Below are positions 9,800 to 21,272 of a stretch of 64,000 nt of DNA, in pieces. Each line of letters starts with the position of its first letter. Positions within the stretch are counted from its first letter, which is position 1. The notes below the pieces were generated by a model. It had not been told where the DNA came from and searched no databases. It saw only the letters and a program-made list of their open reading frames with translations. The translations under genes and the position numbers were made by a program. The DNA is from Topomyia yanbarensis. Its lineage: Eukaryota > Arthropoda > Insecta > Diptera > Culicidae. The stretch lies in NCBI RefSeq assembly GCF_030247195.1, contig NC_080672.1, positions 86,883,113 through 86,947,112 on the forward strand, written 5' to 3'.

Positions 9800-10715
9800 G
9801 ATTTTGAAATTTCTTCAGCACGTTGGACAACTACATGTGAAGAATACAGAGACCAATAGAGAGAAATTTGAGATTATTTGTACGTTTTGCTACAGATAGT
9901 GATCTAGACCTTAGGGTACGCATATTGTCCCACTTTTCCCAATTGTATTTTATCCCATTTTGCCCAAAAAATCAGTAAAAAGCACAAAAATTTCGTCTTT
10001 TTAAGGGAACATTACTTTTGCAGGTGATTAAGTATAACTTACTTACCAAAAGCGATTTCTTATTAGATACTTACAACGAATGATTTATCAAAACCAAACT
10101 ACACTTTTGAACACCACACTCAACTGGAAGTAGAAATAAAATAATTTAAAGTGCGTTTCAAACAATGAAATTAGATAGATCCCGATTTATGTTTCGGTAT
10201 TGTTGGATAAATCCATCTAATTTGTTTAGTTTTAACAACCCAAATAAAAAGAAATCTTACCTGGTCAAAGCACGAATATACAAAAATTAGCTTCCAACAT
10301 CAGCGTCACGTTGTTACTGTGACGTTTTTTAGAAACGATTATTTTCCTTTGCTAAATGAAATTGGTAGAAAAGTAGTTATAGCAAAAGGCGATTTGACTC
10401 ACTCGATCTCCTATATTATTATAATTTTACTTACCCGATCAACACCTAGTTAGCTATATTCGTACGGGTTTTCCGTCAACACTCGCTTTAAAAACATACA
10501 GTTTGCAGAAACAAGCAGTACACAAACCTCCTCGAACAATTTTTATCTTTTGATGAAAAGACTTTTCTGTTGTACTCCCAGAGTGCTTAGATGCTTTAAA
10601 TTTGATGTTTTATCTCATCATACAAATATTAATGAGGTAGACTTATATCAAGACAACTCGTAATCTGCTTTGGAGTCAGGCTAATCTAGCGGCTAATTAG
10701 CCCATTTTAATAATT
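9800..10715. other. Unannotated AT-rich DNA
   Basis: There is no frame above 60 codons and no recognisable RNA gene. Phrases such as ATATTGTCCCACTTTT around 9928-9965 resemble wording at 9180-9225 and may be decayed repeat. Nothing else could be supported. Confidence 0.35.
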
Positions 10716-10719
10716 TAGA

Positions 10720-11225
10720 CATCATGGTGTTACCAGTTTATATGAGAACTCGCTGTGTAACCGCACTCTCCAATCCGTAACACTGGAACTGAAAGTCGGA
10801 TGAACTAAAAATTCAATAGCAGCTTATGGGAGTGCTATACCTTTCATTTCAAACTAAGTTTGTGTAAATTGGTTCAGCTATTTCTGAGAAAGTTGTGTAA
10901 GTTTAAATGACACACATACACTTTCGGTAGCGGGGTCAATGAAGAGAATGCGAGTGTAAGGGTGGTCTGAGGGTGGTGATGAAGGGGTGAGGTGCAATTG
11001 TAAGGAGGAGAGGGGCGAACGATGCAACACCCATCTGCATATCATACCATCCATTTACATACATACATACATACATACACACATACACACATACATACAC
11101 ATAGATATTTTGCGATCTCGGCGAACTGAGTCGAATGTTATATGAGACTCGGCCCTCCGGGCCTCGGTTAGAAAATCGGTTTTTGGAGCAATTGCGTAAC
11201 CTTTCTATATGAGAAAGGCAAAAGA
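10720..11225 (+). repeat. Dispersed repeat family F1, copy 1
   Basis: This matches 12050-12410 over most of its length: CATCATGGTG, then an AACTAAAAATTCAATAGCAG block, a CGGCCCTCCGGGCCT palindrome, and a terminal AGAAAGGCAAAA. It contains a CATA/CACA microsatellite at about 11056-11104 and a purine-rich insert at 10925-11010 not found in the copy at 12050 but related to 11380-11480. No coding capacity is evident. Both complete-looking copies end at the same GAGAAAGGCAAAA motif, so this is probably the family terminus. Confidence 0.7.
11056..11104. repeat. CATA/CACA microsatellite
   Basis: Tandem CATA units mixed with CACA sit at the same internal position of repeat F1 as the tract at 12247-12293, so the microsatellite is an intrinsic part of the family. 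Confidence 0.9.
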
Positions 11226-11229
11226 ATAG

Positions 11230-11610
11230 TATTTAATTAGCTTAATCAGCATGAGTTCAATGTTATCTTCATGTGATTATATTTTGAAATGTTGGTGGAA
11301 TGGGTTTAAAAGTGGAGGGAATGGGGGGTTAGTAGAGTGGGAGTGGAGGATGCGTCAGAAATCCTTCATCTTATTTCGGTATACGGGGTGGATGAAGGAA
11401 ATGCGGGCGTGAAGGTGGTCCAAGGGGAGGGGAGTGATGAAGGAGGGAGATATAAGGGCAAGGCAGGGGGGAGGGGCTCTGATGCAATACTCAGCTGCAT
11501 ATTTTGCCTTCCATTTGAGACTTGGTTTGAGAAAATCGGTTCAGTCATCAGCGAAGAACCGATGAGACTTTATTTGTGGAATATGCCCGGAATTCCGGAC
11601 TTCCGGAATC
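11230..11610 (+). repeat. Dispersed repeat family F1, diverged copy
   Basis: The GGGGTGGATGAAGG-rich stretch at about 11387-11480 and the following TCTGATGCAATACTCAGCTG parallel 10925-11040. The GAAAATCGGTTCAGTCATC piece at about 11530 parallels the core of the copy at 12050. The open frames here, on both strands, are products of purine-rich composition and not genes. Confidence 0.5.
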
Positions 11611-11739
11611 GTCGATAGTGGATAATATATTCAAAGAATGTTTGATTGGCAATCAGTGACCTAGATCTGCGATTAGAAGTAATTTGGTGACAATTTCAAT
11701 AGTTTTTAGCCTCTGAGGTATTACGATTGTACCGATTTA

Positions 11740-11890
11740 CATGGGAAATTCCAGTGCATCCTTACTAACACCCCTGTAACTCCGGAAGCAAGAGTCAGAA
11801 CAGAATGAAATTCAGCAGCAGTCAACGGTATTACTGTATCTTTCATTTGAAATCAAGTTTGTAAAAATCGGTAGAGAATTCGTTGGGGAA
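11740..11890 (+). repeat. Dispersed repeat family F1, short fragment
   Basis: It resembles the central part of the 12050 copy in order: GGGAAATTCCAGTG, CCTGTAACTCCGGAAGC, a block around CTTTCATTTGAAATCAAG, and AAAATCGGT. It is only about 150 bp and strongly diverged. Confidence 0.5.
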
Positions 11891-12049
11891 TGGGTGTGAT
11901 ATTAGCTTAGGAACTAGGCGGGTTCCCCGGGGGCGTCATGAACTGTCATAGGTGGCCAATGTGGTCAAAGCTGCTTTGATTGATCATTAGTTATCCAGAC
12001 CCTCAAACTAGAGTAATGTTACATCAATTTTAATATGTTTTACATCATT

Positions 12050-12410
12050 TGAACATCATGGTGATACCAGTTCATATGGGAATTTGCTGTGTGACCGCAC
12101 TCTTCAACCCGTAACTCCGGAACCGGAAGTCGGATCAACTAAAAATTCAATAGCAGCTTATGGGAGCGTTATACCTTTCATATGAAACTAAGTTTGCGAA
12201 AATCGGTTCAGCCATCTCTGAGAAAATTGTGTGAGTTTAAATGACACACACACACACATACACACACACATACATACACACACAGACATTTGCCGATCTC
12301 GACGAACTGAATCGAATGGTGTATGACACTCGGCCCTCCGGGCCTCCGTTAAAAAGTCGATTTTTACAGTGATTGCATAGCCTTTCTTTATATGAGAAAG
12401 GCAAAACCTG
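12050..12410 (+). repeat. Dispersed repeat family F1, best-preserved copy
   Basis: It runs from CATCATGGTGATACCAG to AGAAAGGCAAAA and includes a CACACATA microsatellite (12247-12293) and the GCCCTCCGGGCCT palindrome. It aligns almost end to end with 10720-11225. It could be the 3' portion of a retroelement or a SINE-like unit; no polymerase III boxes were found. Confidence 0.7.
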
Positions 12411-12419
12411 ATTTGCGGT

Positions 12420-13620
12420 GTTAACTGCTATTCAAAAACTACTTAACCGATTTATTTCAAACTTTGTATACACATTCTATGTTAAAAATACCTAATCACA
12501 AATTTTAAAGGTTTAACAACTTCCAAGAAGTTTTCCAACATAAAACAGCGCATATTTTGATATACAAATTCTAGTGATTAATTCTTCTAGAAGTAATTGT
12601 GGAAAATTGACTCTTCAAAAATGATAAGTGACTTGGTGCCTTCAGCAAAGTTGTTGATAGTACCATTTACAACAATTTATAAAACAATACACTACCCATG
12701 ATCGCAAATCAGTCCCATAAAGATAGGAAATCCCATAGAAAACGGGACAAATATGCGATCATGGATAGTACAGTAATGACCCGTTTTTATCAGCCCCTTG
12801 ATGAATTTAAGGCTGATGAAACGGGGACATTGACAAAATTGGGACTCTTTCTTTTTAATAAACTAAAGCTCTTAAAATATTCTTCTTTAGTCCCTAGATA
12901 TAGTCTCACAACCTTTTCTGATTATTTAGTTTAAATGTTCCTCAAGGAGGTCTGACAGTGCAAAATTTAAAAATAGCATGTTTCGGATCTCTAAGATAAG
13001 AAAAATATGCTTAAGAAAGGGTTTACTCGAAATCAACTTGGTTGGTCCGCTAGAGCCCATCGAACTACCAACTATCAATTTTCATATAAAGCTGACAAAA
13101 TCGGGTCAAAAACCTGATAAAATCGGAGGTAGACAAAATCGGGGCCTGATAAAATCGGATGCTGATAAAACTGGGTCTTCACCGTATTTAGAAAATTTTT
13201 TAAAGCTAGTTCTCTTCAATATTACTTTTTTGTAAGCTTCCGATACTTATACCTTGAATGCAATGTGAATTGCATGTGGATCATCATCAGGGCTTGATCC
13301 AATATTGGAATCGTAATGTAGGCGAAGATCACACAGTAATCGACTACTATATGTCGATACTCTAAATAGTAAAGGTTTCATGTCTTCAACAAAGTTATTT
13401 GAAATAGTATTATCGAAAACTTTGTTGAAGACATTAAGTCTCGAGCTAAATTTTTTTGAAGAATCAGTTTTCTATAATTACTTCTAGAAGGAAAATTTCC
13501 GCCAAAATTATTTTAACAGATGTTGTGCTGTTTTACGTTGTAAAATTCTTCAATAATACATAACACCGAAATTTGACAGTTCCGAAGTAAAGTAATCGTG
13601 ATCGTATGAAGCTTATCGAG
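12420..13620. repeat. Degenerate foldback region with palindrome and ATCGG-type repeats
   Basis: About 12575-12690 and about 13385-13510 are imperfect inverted copies (TTCTAGAAGTAATT versus AATTACTTCTAGAA, and CTTCAGCAAAGTT versus AACTTTGTTGAAG), suggesting an old foldback about 0.95 kb long. Inside it, 12697-12716 and 12744-12763 form a 20-bp imperfect hairpin (GGGAC...GCGATCATG). At 13090-13170 the motif GATAAAATCGG is repeated four to five times in degenerate form. The open frames at 12698-12934 and 12978-13235 run through these repeats and are unlikely to be genes. Confidence 0.5.
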
Positions 13621-14990
13621 AATTTATTTTATTTTTCTTCCCTATTCAAGCTCACAAATTGGCAACGAGTCGTAGTACCTAGTACACAAAACTTTATTAC
13701 GCCATTCAATTCAGCACTCACATATGCACCATTAATAGCTTGAAATATTGAGACATTTACTAGCTTCTTTATTCTATTGTAGACCGCTCTAAGGTTGCCA
13801 GTAAGTTTTTGGTGTGACTAATACTTGTATTTGCTATTTGCGGTAGTAATAAGCCTCCCATTTTGCTTTAAACGCAAGGGCAATTTTTAAAACAGAATTT
13901 AAGTGATAAGTATAGCTCATTAAAACAATTTTATCAATTCTGTAATCCAGAAAGAATTTTTGAATTTTACTGAATGTGGTGAATTTGGCACCACTTGAAT
14001 CTGGTATACTTAACTGAGAAGATTCGGATTGAACTCAGAACAGCGCAGAGCGGACGAAAAGAAACACATCCACTATATGAGATTTATTAACCGAATAACT
14101 TGTCAAACTGTTCAAGGTGTTCATAGAAAGGTGTAGTCATATTCTAATGTTGCACTCTAAATAGTTAGTGATCAGATAGATCTCAACATTAACCTGCACA
14201 AAACGTTGCACAACGCAGGGCTGATTTTTGGAACAACTTGTTTTCTCATTCAGCCCTTCGTTATGCAAATTGGTGATATTATGACAGATCGACTAAGCAC
14301 GGGGAAGCGCGGCCGTTACTTTCGATCGGGAAAGGCCGCGTGGAATTTTGGGTAAATGCGCTAATATATTGAATTTTTTATTAACTTCGATCTTGCTTAG
14401 CGGTTATTCATATAATTGATTATACAACAACAATGAAACGCTCATAAAACCGATCCTGACCTGTTAGAGACAAACAGTAAACGTCATTTTTCATCCTCTT
14501 CCATCTACTTTAAAAAATGTTACTCTTGTTCTTAATCATATGAATTTTGTGGCTCAACTCTACGCAATCTCAAAAATACATTTTCAGCAAATGTTGAAAT
14601 GTATCCACGTATTTGGTGAGCAACTTTATGTTTTATAGACAATCAACCTATTCAAACTTAGCTTCCCCTTCGAAAAATTGTCACTAATCCATATTTTGGA
14701 ACATCTCTCCAAAAACCCTCATAATAATTCAGGCAATGATGTAATTTGACAATTATGGGATCTCGGTTAAGAGATAAGTTACAAGATTCCCTTCCCACAA
14801 TTTCCCAAAAGTCGTCATGATACTAAAAGTTTGTATATCTCCATAGTGGCTGACAGGCGTGACACCCCCTGGTTCAAACAGAATATTCAAACACCCATAT
14901 TTAATATTTTAAACAGTACATCTTGAACTGAACATCGATAATAATAAGATTATAATCTTATTATTATTATTTATTTCATCTTCACAATCC
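13621..14990. other. Unannotated DNA with two small palindromes
   Basis: No gene was recognised. A GC-rich hairpin is present at 14308-14340 (7-bp stem CGCGGCC/GGCCGCG, 19-nt loop). A perfect 26-bp palindrome lies at 14940-14965, centred on GATTATAATC. Confidence 0.5.
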
Positions 14991-14994
14991 TCCC

Positions 14995-15200
14995 AGAGTT
15001 AGGAAAGCGAGCATCAATCTCAAGTAGTTCAGAATCACCAGAATATCGCAACAAACCAGCGGTAAAAGGCAAGTGCACTAAAGGAACCATACCAAGCTTG
15101 CATCGTTCACCAGCAGAGTACCTTCAAAAAATTAATAACAAAATAAAAAATGCTAATTTAATCATCAACGGCTGCATTCCTGTGCGAAGAAATTTCGCAC
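14995..15200 (+). repeat. Dispersed coding-like repeat, copy 1
   Basis: It matches the reverse complement of 18990-19215. The similarity also shows at protein level: MHRSPAEYLQKINNKIKNAN here against MHRLPAEYFRKINNDIKNAN there. Conserved amino acids in two diverged copies suggest descent from a coding sequence, such as a transposon ORF or a retrocopied exon, but I do not recognise the family. Stops and frame changes upstream make both copies relics. Confidence 0.6.
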
Positions 15201-15365
15201 CAAGGCAAGAACCGCCACAAAAAGTACAAAGATTTTTCTCCTTTCCATTGTTTCCCTTCACGCGATGCCGATGGATGGTGTGCGGTTTAAAGCGATTTCC
15301 ACTTATTTATGTATTGTACGCATTGAATTAAAACCAACTTTACTGAACGCTGAAGAATTGGTTGT

Positions 15366-15410
15366 CCATCATTATCATCATCATCCGCATCATCATCATC
15401 ATCATCATCG
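15366..15410. repeat. CAT trinucleotide microsatellite
   Basis: An interrupted (CAT)n tract reads as poly-His on plus and poly-Asp on minus. It creates the spurious frames that overlap it. Confidence 0.95.
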
Positions 15411-15479
15411 TGAATGTTCGTTCTTGTTTCTCCTGGAATTTTTGCGAAACAGGTTAACGTGAGCAGGTTCCTATAGGTA

Positions 15480-16500
15480 TTCACTGTAATAAAAAACTGG
15501 AACCATTTTTTCGACGATCAAGAATTTTGGCCTCCTTTCTTTTTGACTTTTTGACGCGAAGAGACGGGAAACACGAGCGATGAACTTTTGATGCTGGAAA
15601 CATTCGATGAGCTTTGATCTGCAATTTTGATTGCTTCGTAGTGGGTACATAATATACTTACTCAGTGAAATTTATTTCTTTTACCAGATAACTAAATAAA
15701 TCGTAAGCATGTATGTTCCAAATTCTCCTTCTTTGACGATTTCTCTCAAAATTTTTCGGCAAAAGAAAACATTAATTATGTCCAATAGCTAGTTAACTTC
15801 ACTAAGTGATGATTACGGCTTTAACATTGAATGGCTCATATACAATTTGTAGTAAGCTAACCGTACAATTAGATGCAGACAGACCGCACCACCAGCAGTA
15901 GTGGAGCAGCACAAGCGTCCGTGTGGCCGCTAGCCGCCTAATTGTTCTCGGAATCCTACGGATGCAGCTGGGAAAAAAGGGTCAACAAGCCGGCTCAGTG
16001 TCGAAAATACAGTCGGTAGATCTCACAGGCGGAGATCAAGATTGAGTTGGGTCATGTTTTGGGTCATTCGTTTCTCGTTTTGCAGTCACCGGCGTACCGC
16101 TAGCCAGTCCAAGTCAGAACCAGATTGTCTCGGTTGAGCTGGTTTTCGACTATATGTATAGGTACGTACAAGTGGAGAGGAGCTTGGAGTGATAAAAAAT
16201 ACTTCGCTCTTATTGGAGCACAAAAATAATAAAATATATAAAAATGACGAAAGGGAAGAGAACAACACAAAACGAGAAATAACTGTTATTTTGGACTTGT
16301 CGAAGGTGATCACTTTGGAGGGGAAGTACGAATTGGGGTCCAATCCAAGCTGAACTTGTCTCAAAGTGCGTCTTGTTTTTGTGGCCGATGACCGAGCGAG
16401 CACTTGATCATTCCGGGTGATCATTGGCGTATTGTGGGTGTACGTTTATGGGGGTTCCTGTAACGGAATAATTTGAGATAACGTCATTAACAATGGGGGC
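15480..16500. other. Unannotated DNA
   Basis: There is no recognisable gene. A 112-codon minus-strand frame at 16086-16424 lacks any familiar motif. The composition around 15870-16030 is somewhat GC-richer than the surroundings. Confidence 0.35.
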
Positions 16501-17107
16501 ATGGTGTCTTTGTAGAACAACTCTCGACAAACATATGATTACGGCCTAAAAGCCAACTGTCAAAATCCGCTTTGAATGGAAATTCCGGATAAACCGTTAC
16601 ACGCCAATCACAGATGTTGGTAGTAAACGAAAGAGACAAGTTTTTATCTTTCTAAACTGTTGTGAACTGTGTTCGGCTAGTAATGGTTTGTCCGGAATTT
16701 CCATTCAAAGTAGATTTTGACAGTTGCCTTTTAGGCCGTAATCATATGTTTGTCGAGAACTTTATTCAAAAAAAATTCGGCATCTGTGAAACTTCGTGAT
16801 ATGAAAGAATGGACTTTTCCCTTTCATTTGAAAGTAAAATTAAAATATTCTGTCGGGGGGTCTAGAACAACTTTTTATTTTAAAGTTTTTTGATTAAAAA
16901 CTTAAGTTTTTTAATGAAATTAATTCGCATTTTTGCTACTAATTGGTACTATAGACATTCAAAAAATACTAAAAGTGAGAATCTGATGAACAATCCCATT
17001 GTCTATAACTTCGTAGAATGCTATAAATCGATATAAAATCACCCGAGAAAGTTATTAAAATTTTACCAGTATTTAAGTGTGCGCGGGGCCTATGGATTAA
17101 GAAGTGG
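16501..17107 (+). repeat. Dispersed repeat F2, copy A (interrupted by a MITE)
   Basis: From ATGGTGTCTTTGTAGAACAA the sequence resumes at 16762 and runs to GGCCTATGGATTAAGAA. It matches 63367-63686 on plus and 18563-18900 on minus, including TATTCTGTCGGGGG, ACTATAGACATTCAAAAA and GAGAAAGTTATTAAAAT. The copies differ at many positions, so the family is old. It has no coding capacity that I can support. Confidence 0.8.
16523..16757. mobile_element. 235-bp MITE with long terminal inverted repeats
   Basis: The element begins CTCGACAAACATATGATTA and ends with its inverse, GTTTGTCGAG. The arms are about 75-78 bp each (16523-16600 and 16680-16757), with a central loop of about 80 bp. It is flanked by AACT at 16519-16522 and 16758-16761, a probable 4-bp target duplication. 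The paralogous repeat copies at 18870-18890 and 63380-63400 lack the insertion, which supports the boundaries. Confidence 0.85.
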
Positions 17108-17109
17108 AT

Positions 17110-18400
17110 TAACAAGGACTTACAAAAAAAAATGTTGGGTTTAAATGAACAGTAAATTCAGATAAATTTCAATGTTACTAGTTCTCAGCAGAAAAATATA
17201 TTTTCAGATTTCTCCGGGTCTTGGGCAAAAATGACACTTTATGGACAAGGAGGTGTGGAAAGGTGTTGACCAAATGTATTGGATAATCTTATACCTGTTC
17301 AAGATGTTGATTAATGTAGTAACGGATTTTATTATGCCTTTTTCATTTCTTTTCTCACTCTAGGGGATGGCTAATGTAAACTAGAAGTACCCTTCTTCCT
17401 AATCCTAACCTGCCTATTAAAATGCAATTGGCTTAAAATCAAAGCTTTATATTTGAATGAACTAAAGTAGACAGTTCGAGTCATTGTAATAAACGAAGGA
17501 TTTTATTGCAATTTTGGGTTGAGAATCTTTGTTTGTCTTTATCAACATTAAAAGAAAGATGATTGAAAAAGCAAAAAAGCTCTTCGAGTTTTGGATCCAT
17601 GTTTGTTATATTTTGGGGTAGATTCATTTCATCAGAATTTATAGATGCAGATTTTTGCTTGTCCTCAAATTTTATTTCAAAATCGAACACACTTCACATA
17701 ATCTTCGAAAAAAGAACAAAACCATGTTTTATAATTTCCTTTAAGAAGAAATTCCGGAGTCGTTACTCGTTATATGCGGATCACAACAGAAAACTAACAA
17801 GAAAATATCAGGCTGGACCATACATTCAGTGAATTCTCAAAGTAATACAAGTCTGTTTATTGAAGATTTCACTCATAATATGGGACAAGAGCAAAGACAA
17901 CATATCAAGAAGACAGAGTTGCCAGTTCAGTTCAGAATCTGAAAACATTAACAGCAACACGTCTTTCGGGTAAAGGTGATACTTTCTATATCTACTATTA
18001 TATTGAGGTCGCTACCTTCGTACAATAGACAAAACCTTTATTTCTCATTTACTATTGCGATTTCTGTTCAATGTGCAGCAATTCGCAAAAGTTAACCAAC
18101 TTGAACATAAATCTCATCGAATTATTTTTCTATCCTTCATGAAACTGTCAATCAGGATTCTCAATCGAAATCAAATCAAATGACTGAATATCTAATCAAG
18201 TTTGATCAAATATAAAGTTAAAATTTAGGCCAAATATATCCCACAAGATGCTAACGAGCAAAAAGGTCGATTCAAGATTACATCAAGCATACTCCAGAGT
18301 GAGTGAAGAAAAAAAGAAGAAACAAATATATATGTGACAGAAAAAACTGTTTCATTTTGCTGCATTACCCAGCATCTTTCAAAAGAGTCTAAAATGTCAT
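17110..18400. other. Unannotated AT-rich DNA
   Basis: I see no supported gene or repeat. The small frames at 17481-17690 (minus) and 17563-17832 (plus) overlap each other on opposite strands and have no recognised motif. Confidence 0.35.
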
Positions 18401-18900
18401 TGGTGCGCATAAAACGGTGAAATCTGGAATTATGTTTTTTACGCTTAAAGGTGGGACTTTGCTCGCATTCAGGTTCTTCTGAGCACACTGTTAGAATAAG
18501 GCAATCCATTTTTTACAAATAAAAATGTTTTTGGAATAAAGCGTGCGAATCTAGAAACTTTGATAAAAATTTAATAGCTTTCTCTGGCGATTTTAGATCG
18601 CGATGTAGTTTTCTACAGAGTTGTACACAATATTGTGCATCAGATTCTCACTTTTGGTAATATTTGAATGTCTAAAGTACTACCTAGGGGCAAAAATGTG
18701 AACAATTGTTTCATTGAAAAACCTAAGTTTTCAAACAAAAAAAAGTTTAAAATAGAAAGTTGTTCTGGAGCCCCCGACAGAATATTTTAATTTTACTTTC
18801 AAATGAGAGGGAAAAGCCCATTCTATCACATACTGAAGTTTTAGCGATGCCGATTTTTTCGAATAAAATTGTTCTACCAAACACACCGTGGGGGGTTCTA
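18400..18900 (-). repeat. Dispersed repeat F2, copy B (unoccupied site)
   Basis: This is the reverse-complement match to 63367-63810, and to 16501-17107 in part. It retains the uninterrupted sequence around GGTAGAACAATTTTATTCG (minus strand), where copy A carries the MITE. The similarity to the copy at 63 kb extends further, into CCCACCTTTAAGCG, so the family is at least 480 bp long. The 94-codon minus frame at 18225-18509 is partly made of this repeat. Confidence 0.8.
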
Positions 18901-18949
18901 TATCGGTGAAATTGAGGTTCGCTCAAAATTAAGGTAAATTTCCGACAAC

Positions 18950-19215
18950 CGCGTTGTTCTTCGTCGATTTGTCTGAATAGGTAGGCTACTGGCTTCTATT
19001 TTATGGAACAGAGCTCTGCAGCCGGTGATGAGTAGATTAGCATTTTTTATGTCGTTATTAATTTTTCGAAAGTACTCTGCTGGCAAACGATGCATTGTTG
19101 GTATGGTTCCTTTAATGCAAATGCTTTTTACCGCTGGTTTGTTGCGATATTCTGGTTGTGCTGAGCCACCTGGAGATTGATGCTCGCTTTCCTAACTCTG
19201 GGGTGATTGTGAAGA
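18950..19215 (-). repeat. Dispersed coding-like repeat, copy 2
   Basis: This is the inverted copy of 14995-15200. On minus it reads through a frame including KPAVKSICIKGTIPTMHRLP and continues to about 18898, with a stop about 30 codons upstream of the shared Met. The product is unknown. It abuts repeat F2 copy B directly. Confidence 0.6.
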
Positions 19216-19219
19216 TGAA

Positions 19220-20160
19220 ATGGCTGGTACCCAATTTTTTTCGAAATTGACATTTTTGCATTTTTAGTTGTCTATTTAAGTCATTTAAGAAGTTTGCTAT
19301 ATGCAGTCAAAGTTGACCATGGAGATAACTTCAGTACTAGCCTACGTCCAAAAGGGGCTAACCCTACATTGTGCTTATGGAAATTCGAGTCCTCTCGTTT
19401 CCTTTCCGAGCTTTTAAGAAAAAGTAGTCTATCGATTTGCCATCAACAAATGTTATGTTGTAGCTCACATATCTGAAGATAAGTGCCGCTCACATACTTG
19501 CTATGTACGGCTATTTCCTATCTAATGTATATTTCTCGCACGAATGTGTAATGTTGAGCGCAATTTTTCGAAAATTGACCGAGCAATAAGGGATCAAGAG
19601 AATAACGGTACTTTGTCGGAAAATTAAAAACCACATTGAATTAATCATTATCTTTATTTATAGAGCTAAGATGTCTTCGGAAAAGTTACTGTATGACACC
19701 TAGTGCTTTATTTGGTTGAATTATACTAGTTCAGAAGTCAGTCGCTAGGGTGGCTCTGTTATAAGTTTTTAATATAGCTAGATAGAAATGTGGTTTCTTC
19801 GAGAAAGTTGTAAGACCTTTTAAATATATCTTCTGAAGATGCAATCTTTGTTTCTATATGTTTTGAGCTAGAGCATGCTTTGGTTAAACATTTCACTAAC
19901 AGGTTATGTTTTCAAAAATGCGCCATATTTCAGAACCTTTAGGACCTACAAAGTTAGTCCCTTCAGAAGACATAATTATCTGACATACAGCTTGATTGTA
20001 GAAACCACCGTTCTATTTCGTTCCATAAAAATTGATAACCGCGCCGCTCTAGCGACTGAATTCCGAACTAATATGAAATGATTCTCAGAACCGCTAAATG
20101 GCATGCAACAACTTTGTCAAAGACACAATAACTCTAAAATGAAAGATAAGGAAAGGACGT
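19220..20160. other. Unannotated DNA
   Basis: No gene is evident. The motif GTCCAAAAGGGGCTAACCC at 19348-19366 is the inverse of GGGTTACCCCCTTTTGGAC near 20171-20190 and of GTGGGTTAGCCCCTTT near 20396. These may be the ends of one or two decayed TIR elements. Confidence 0.4.
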
Positions 20161-20210
20161 GTGAATTGTGGGTTACCCCCTTTTGGACGCTAGGTACCCC
20201 CGCTAGGAAC

Positions 20211-20284
20211 TACCTTTCAATTCACAAGCATTTTGGTAGTTCAAGGGTATAAGAATTACGAAAATGCTTGTGAATTGAAAGGTA
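20211..20284. repeat. Perfect 24-bp inverted repeat (hairpin)
   Basis: Bases 20211-20234 (TACCTTTCAATTCACAAGCA and on) are exactly complementary to 20261-20284, leaving a 26-nt loop. The perfection stands out against the diverged surroundings. Confidence 0.9.
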
Positions 20285-20419
20285 ATTCATGCAATGATCT
20301 TATTTTTTCTAGACAGCATGGGTCAATGAACTACTGATAAAATCGTGTATTTTAACAAAAAAAAAACAATGCTAATTTGGAAAATGCAAAATGTGGGTTA
20401 GCCCCTTTGAGACGCCAGC

Positions 20420-21270
20420 TGTTCACTTGGCGGTAGGGGTAAGTTGGTAAGCTCTATTTTCTTCTTCTGTATGGGGCGTAATTTACAGGCGAATATTTAA
20501 TCCAATAAGATTCAAGCTGAATTAGACCAATTTGATAACTTTACAGAATTTACTCTCAGAGATCGCATCACATCTGGTTTGCAGGAGTGAGCCCTAAAGC
20601 CTAAGGGCAGATCACTCTAGGAATGTATAACAAATTTGCGTAAAAAATGCATTTAATGTTCAGTTTTGCCTGGCAGAAACGTTTGTTCAACAAACGTTTT
20701 ATACAGATTCACTTTGTTTGACGTTTTGTTGAATGTAGGGTTAGTTTTTTTTTGTGGGATTTTGACATCTTACACGCAACGCAAAACACATTATGAATTT
20801 CTATTTTGCATTTTATTTCGCTGATTTTTAAAAATGCATCACAATTGACCTGCCCCCAGACTTTTATGCTGAAAAATCGGTACGATTTGACAGATGGTGG
20901 AGGCTAATTGATGCGCTTTGGTAATCAACATCAAAATACAACCAAGTAAGTGATCAAATTGCACCACATAAGCATACCCCTAAAAAGTCTCATTTTCAAT
21001 TGAAAAAAACATGAACTGATGCATATAATTAGGCAAAAATACTAGAGGTGGGTAATGTCCGGGATATAATCGCTCTGTTGACGTAGAATTATTCGTTGGC
21101 TATCATATTATTAACATTCTGCTTGTATATCTTTCAAGCGGCTAAAGTTACACATTAAGTTTGATTTACGGGGTTCAGTAAAGATTTTCTGGGGATTAGA
21201 ACAGTATCCCGTTCGGTAATGAATTCAGCAAATCAATTTTATTACCGAGTTCTCCGTACAAAATATATAT
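20420..21270. other. Unannotated AT-rich DNA
   Basis: There is no open frame above 60 codons and no recognised element. CGTTTGTTCAACAAACG at 20680-20696 is a short palindrome. Confidence 0.4.
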
Positions 21271-21272
21271 AT

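Noticed and set aside
15265..15484. His-rich or Asp-rich ORFs
   Set aside because: Produced by the CAT microsatellite.
16086..16424. 112-residue minus ORF
   Set aside because: No motif, no paralogue in the window, composition like the surrounding non-coding DNA.
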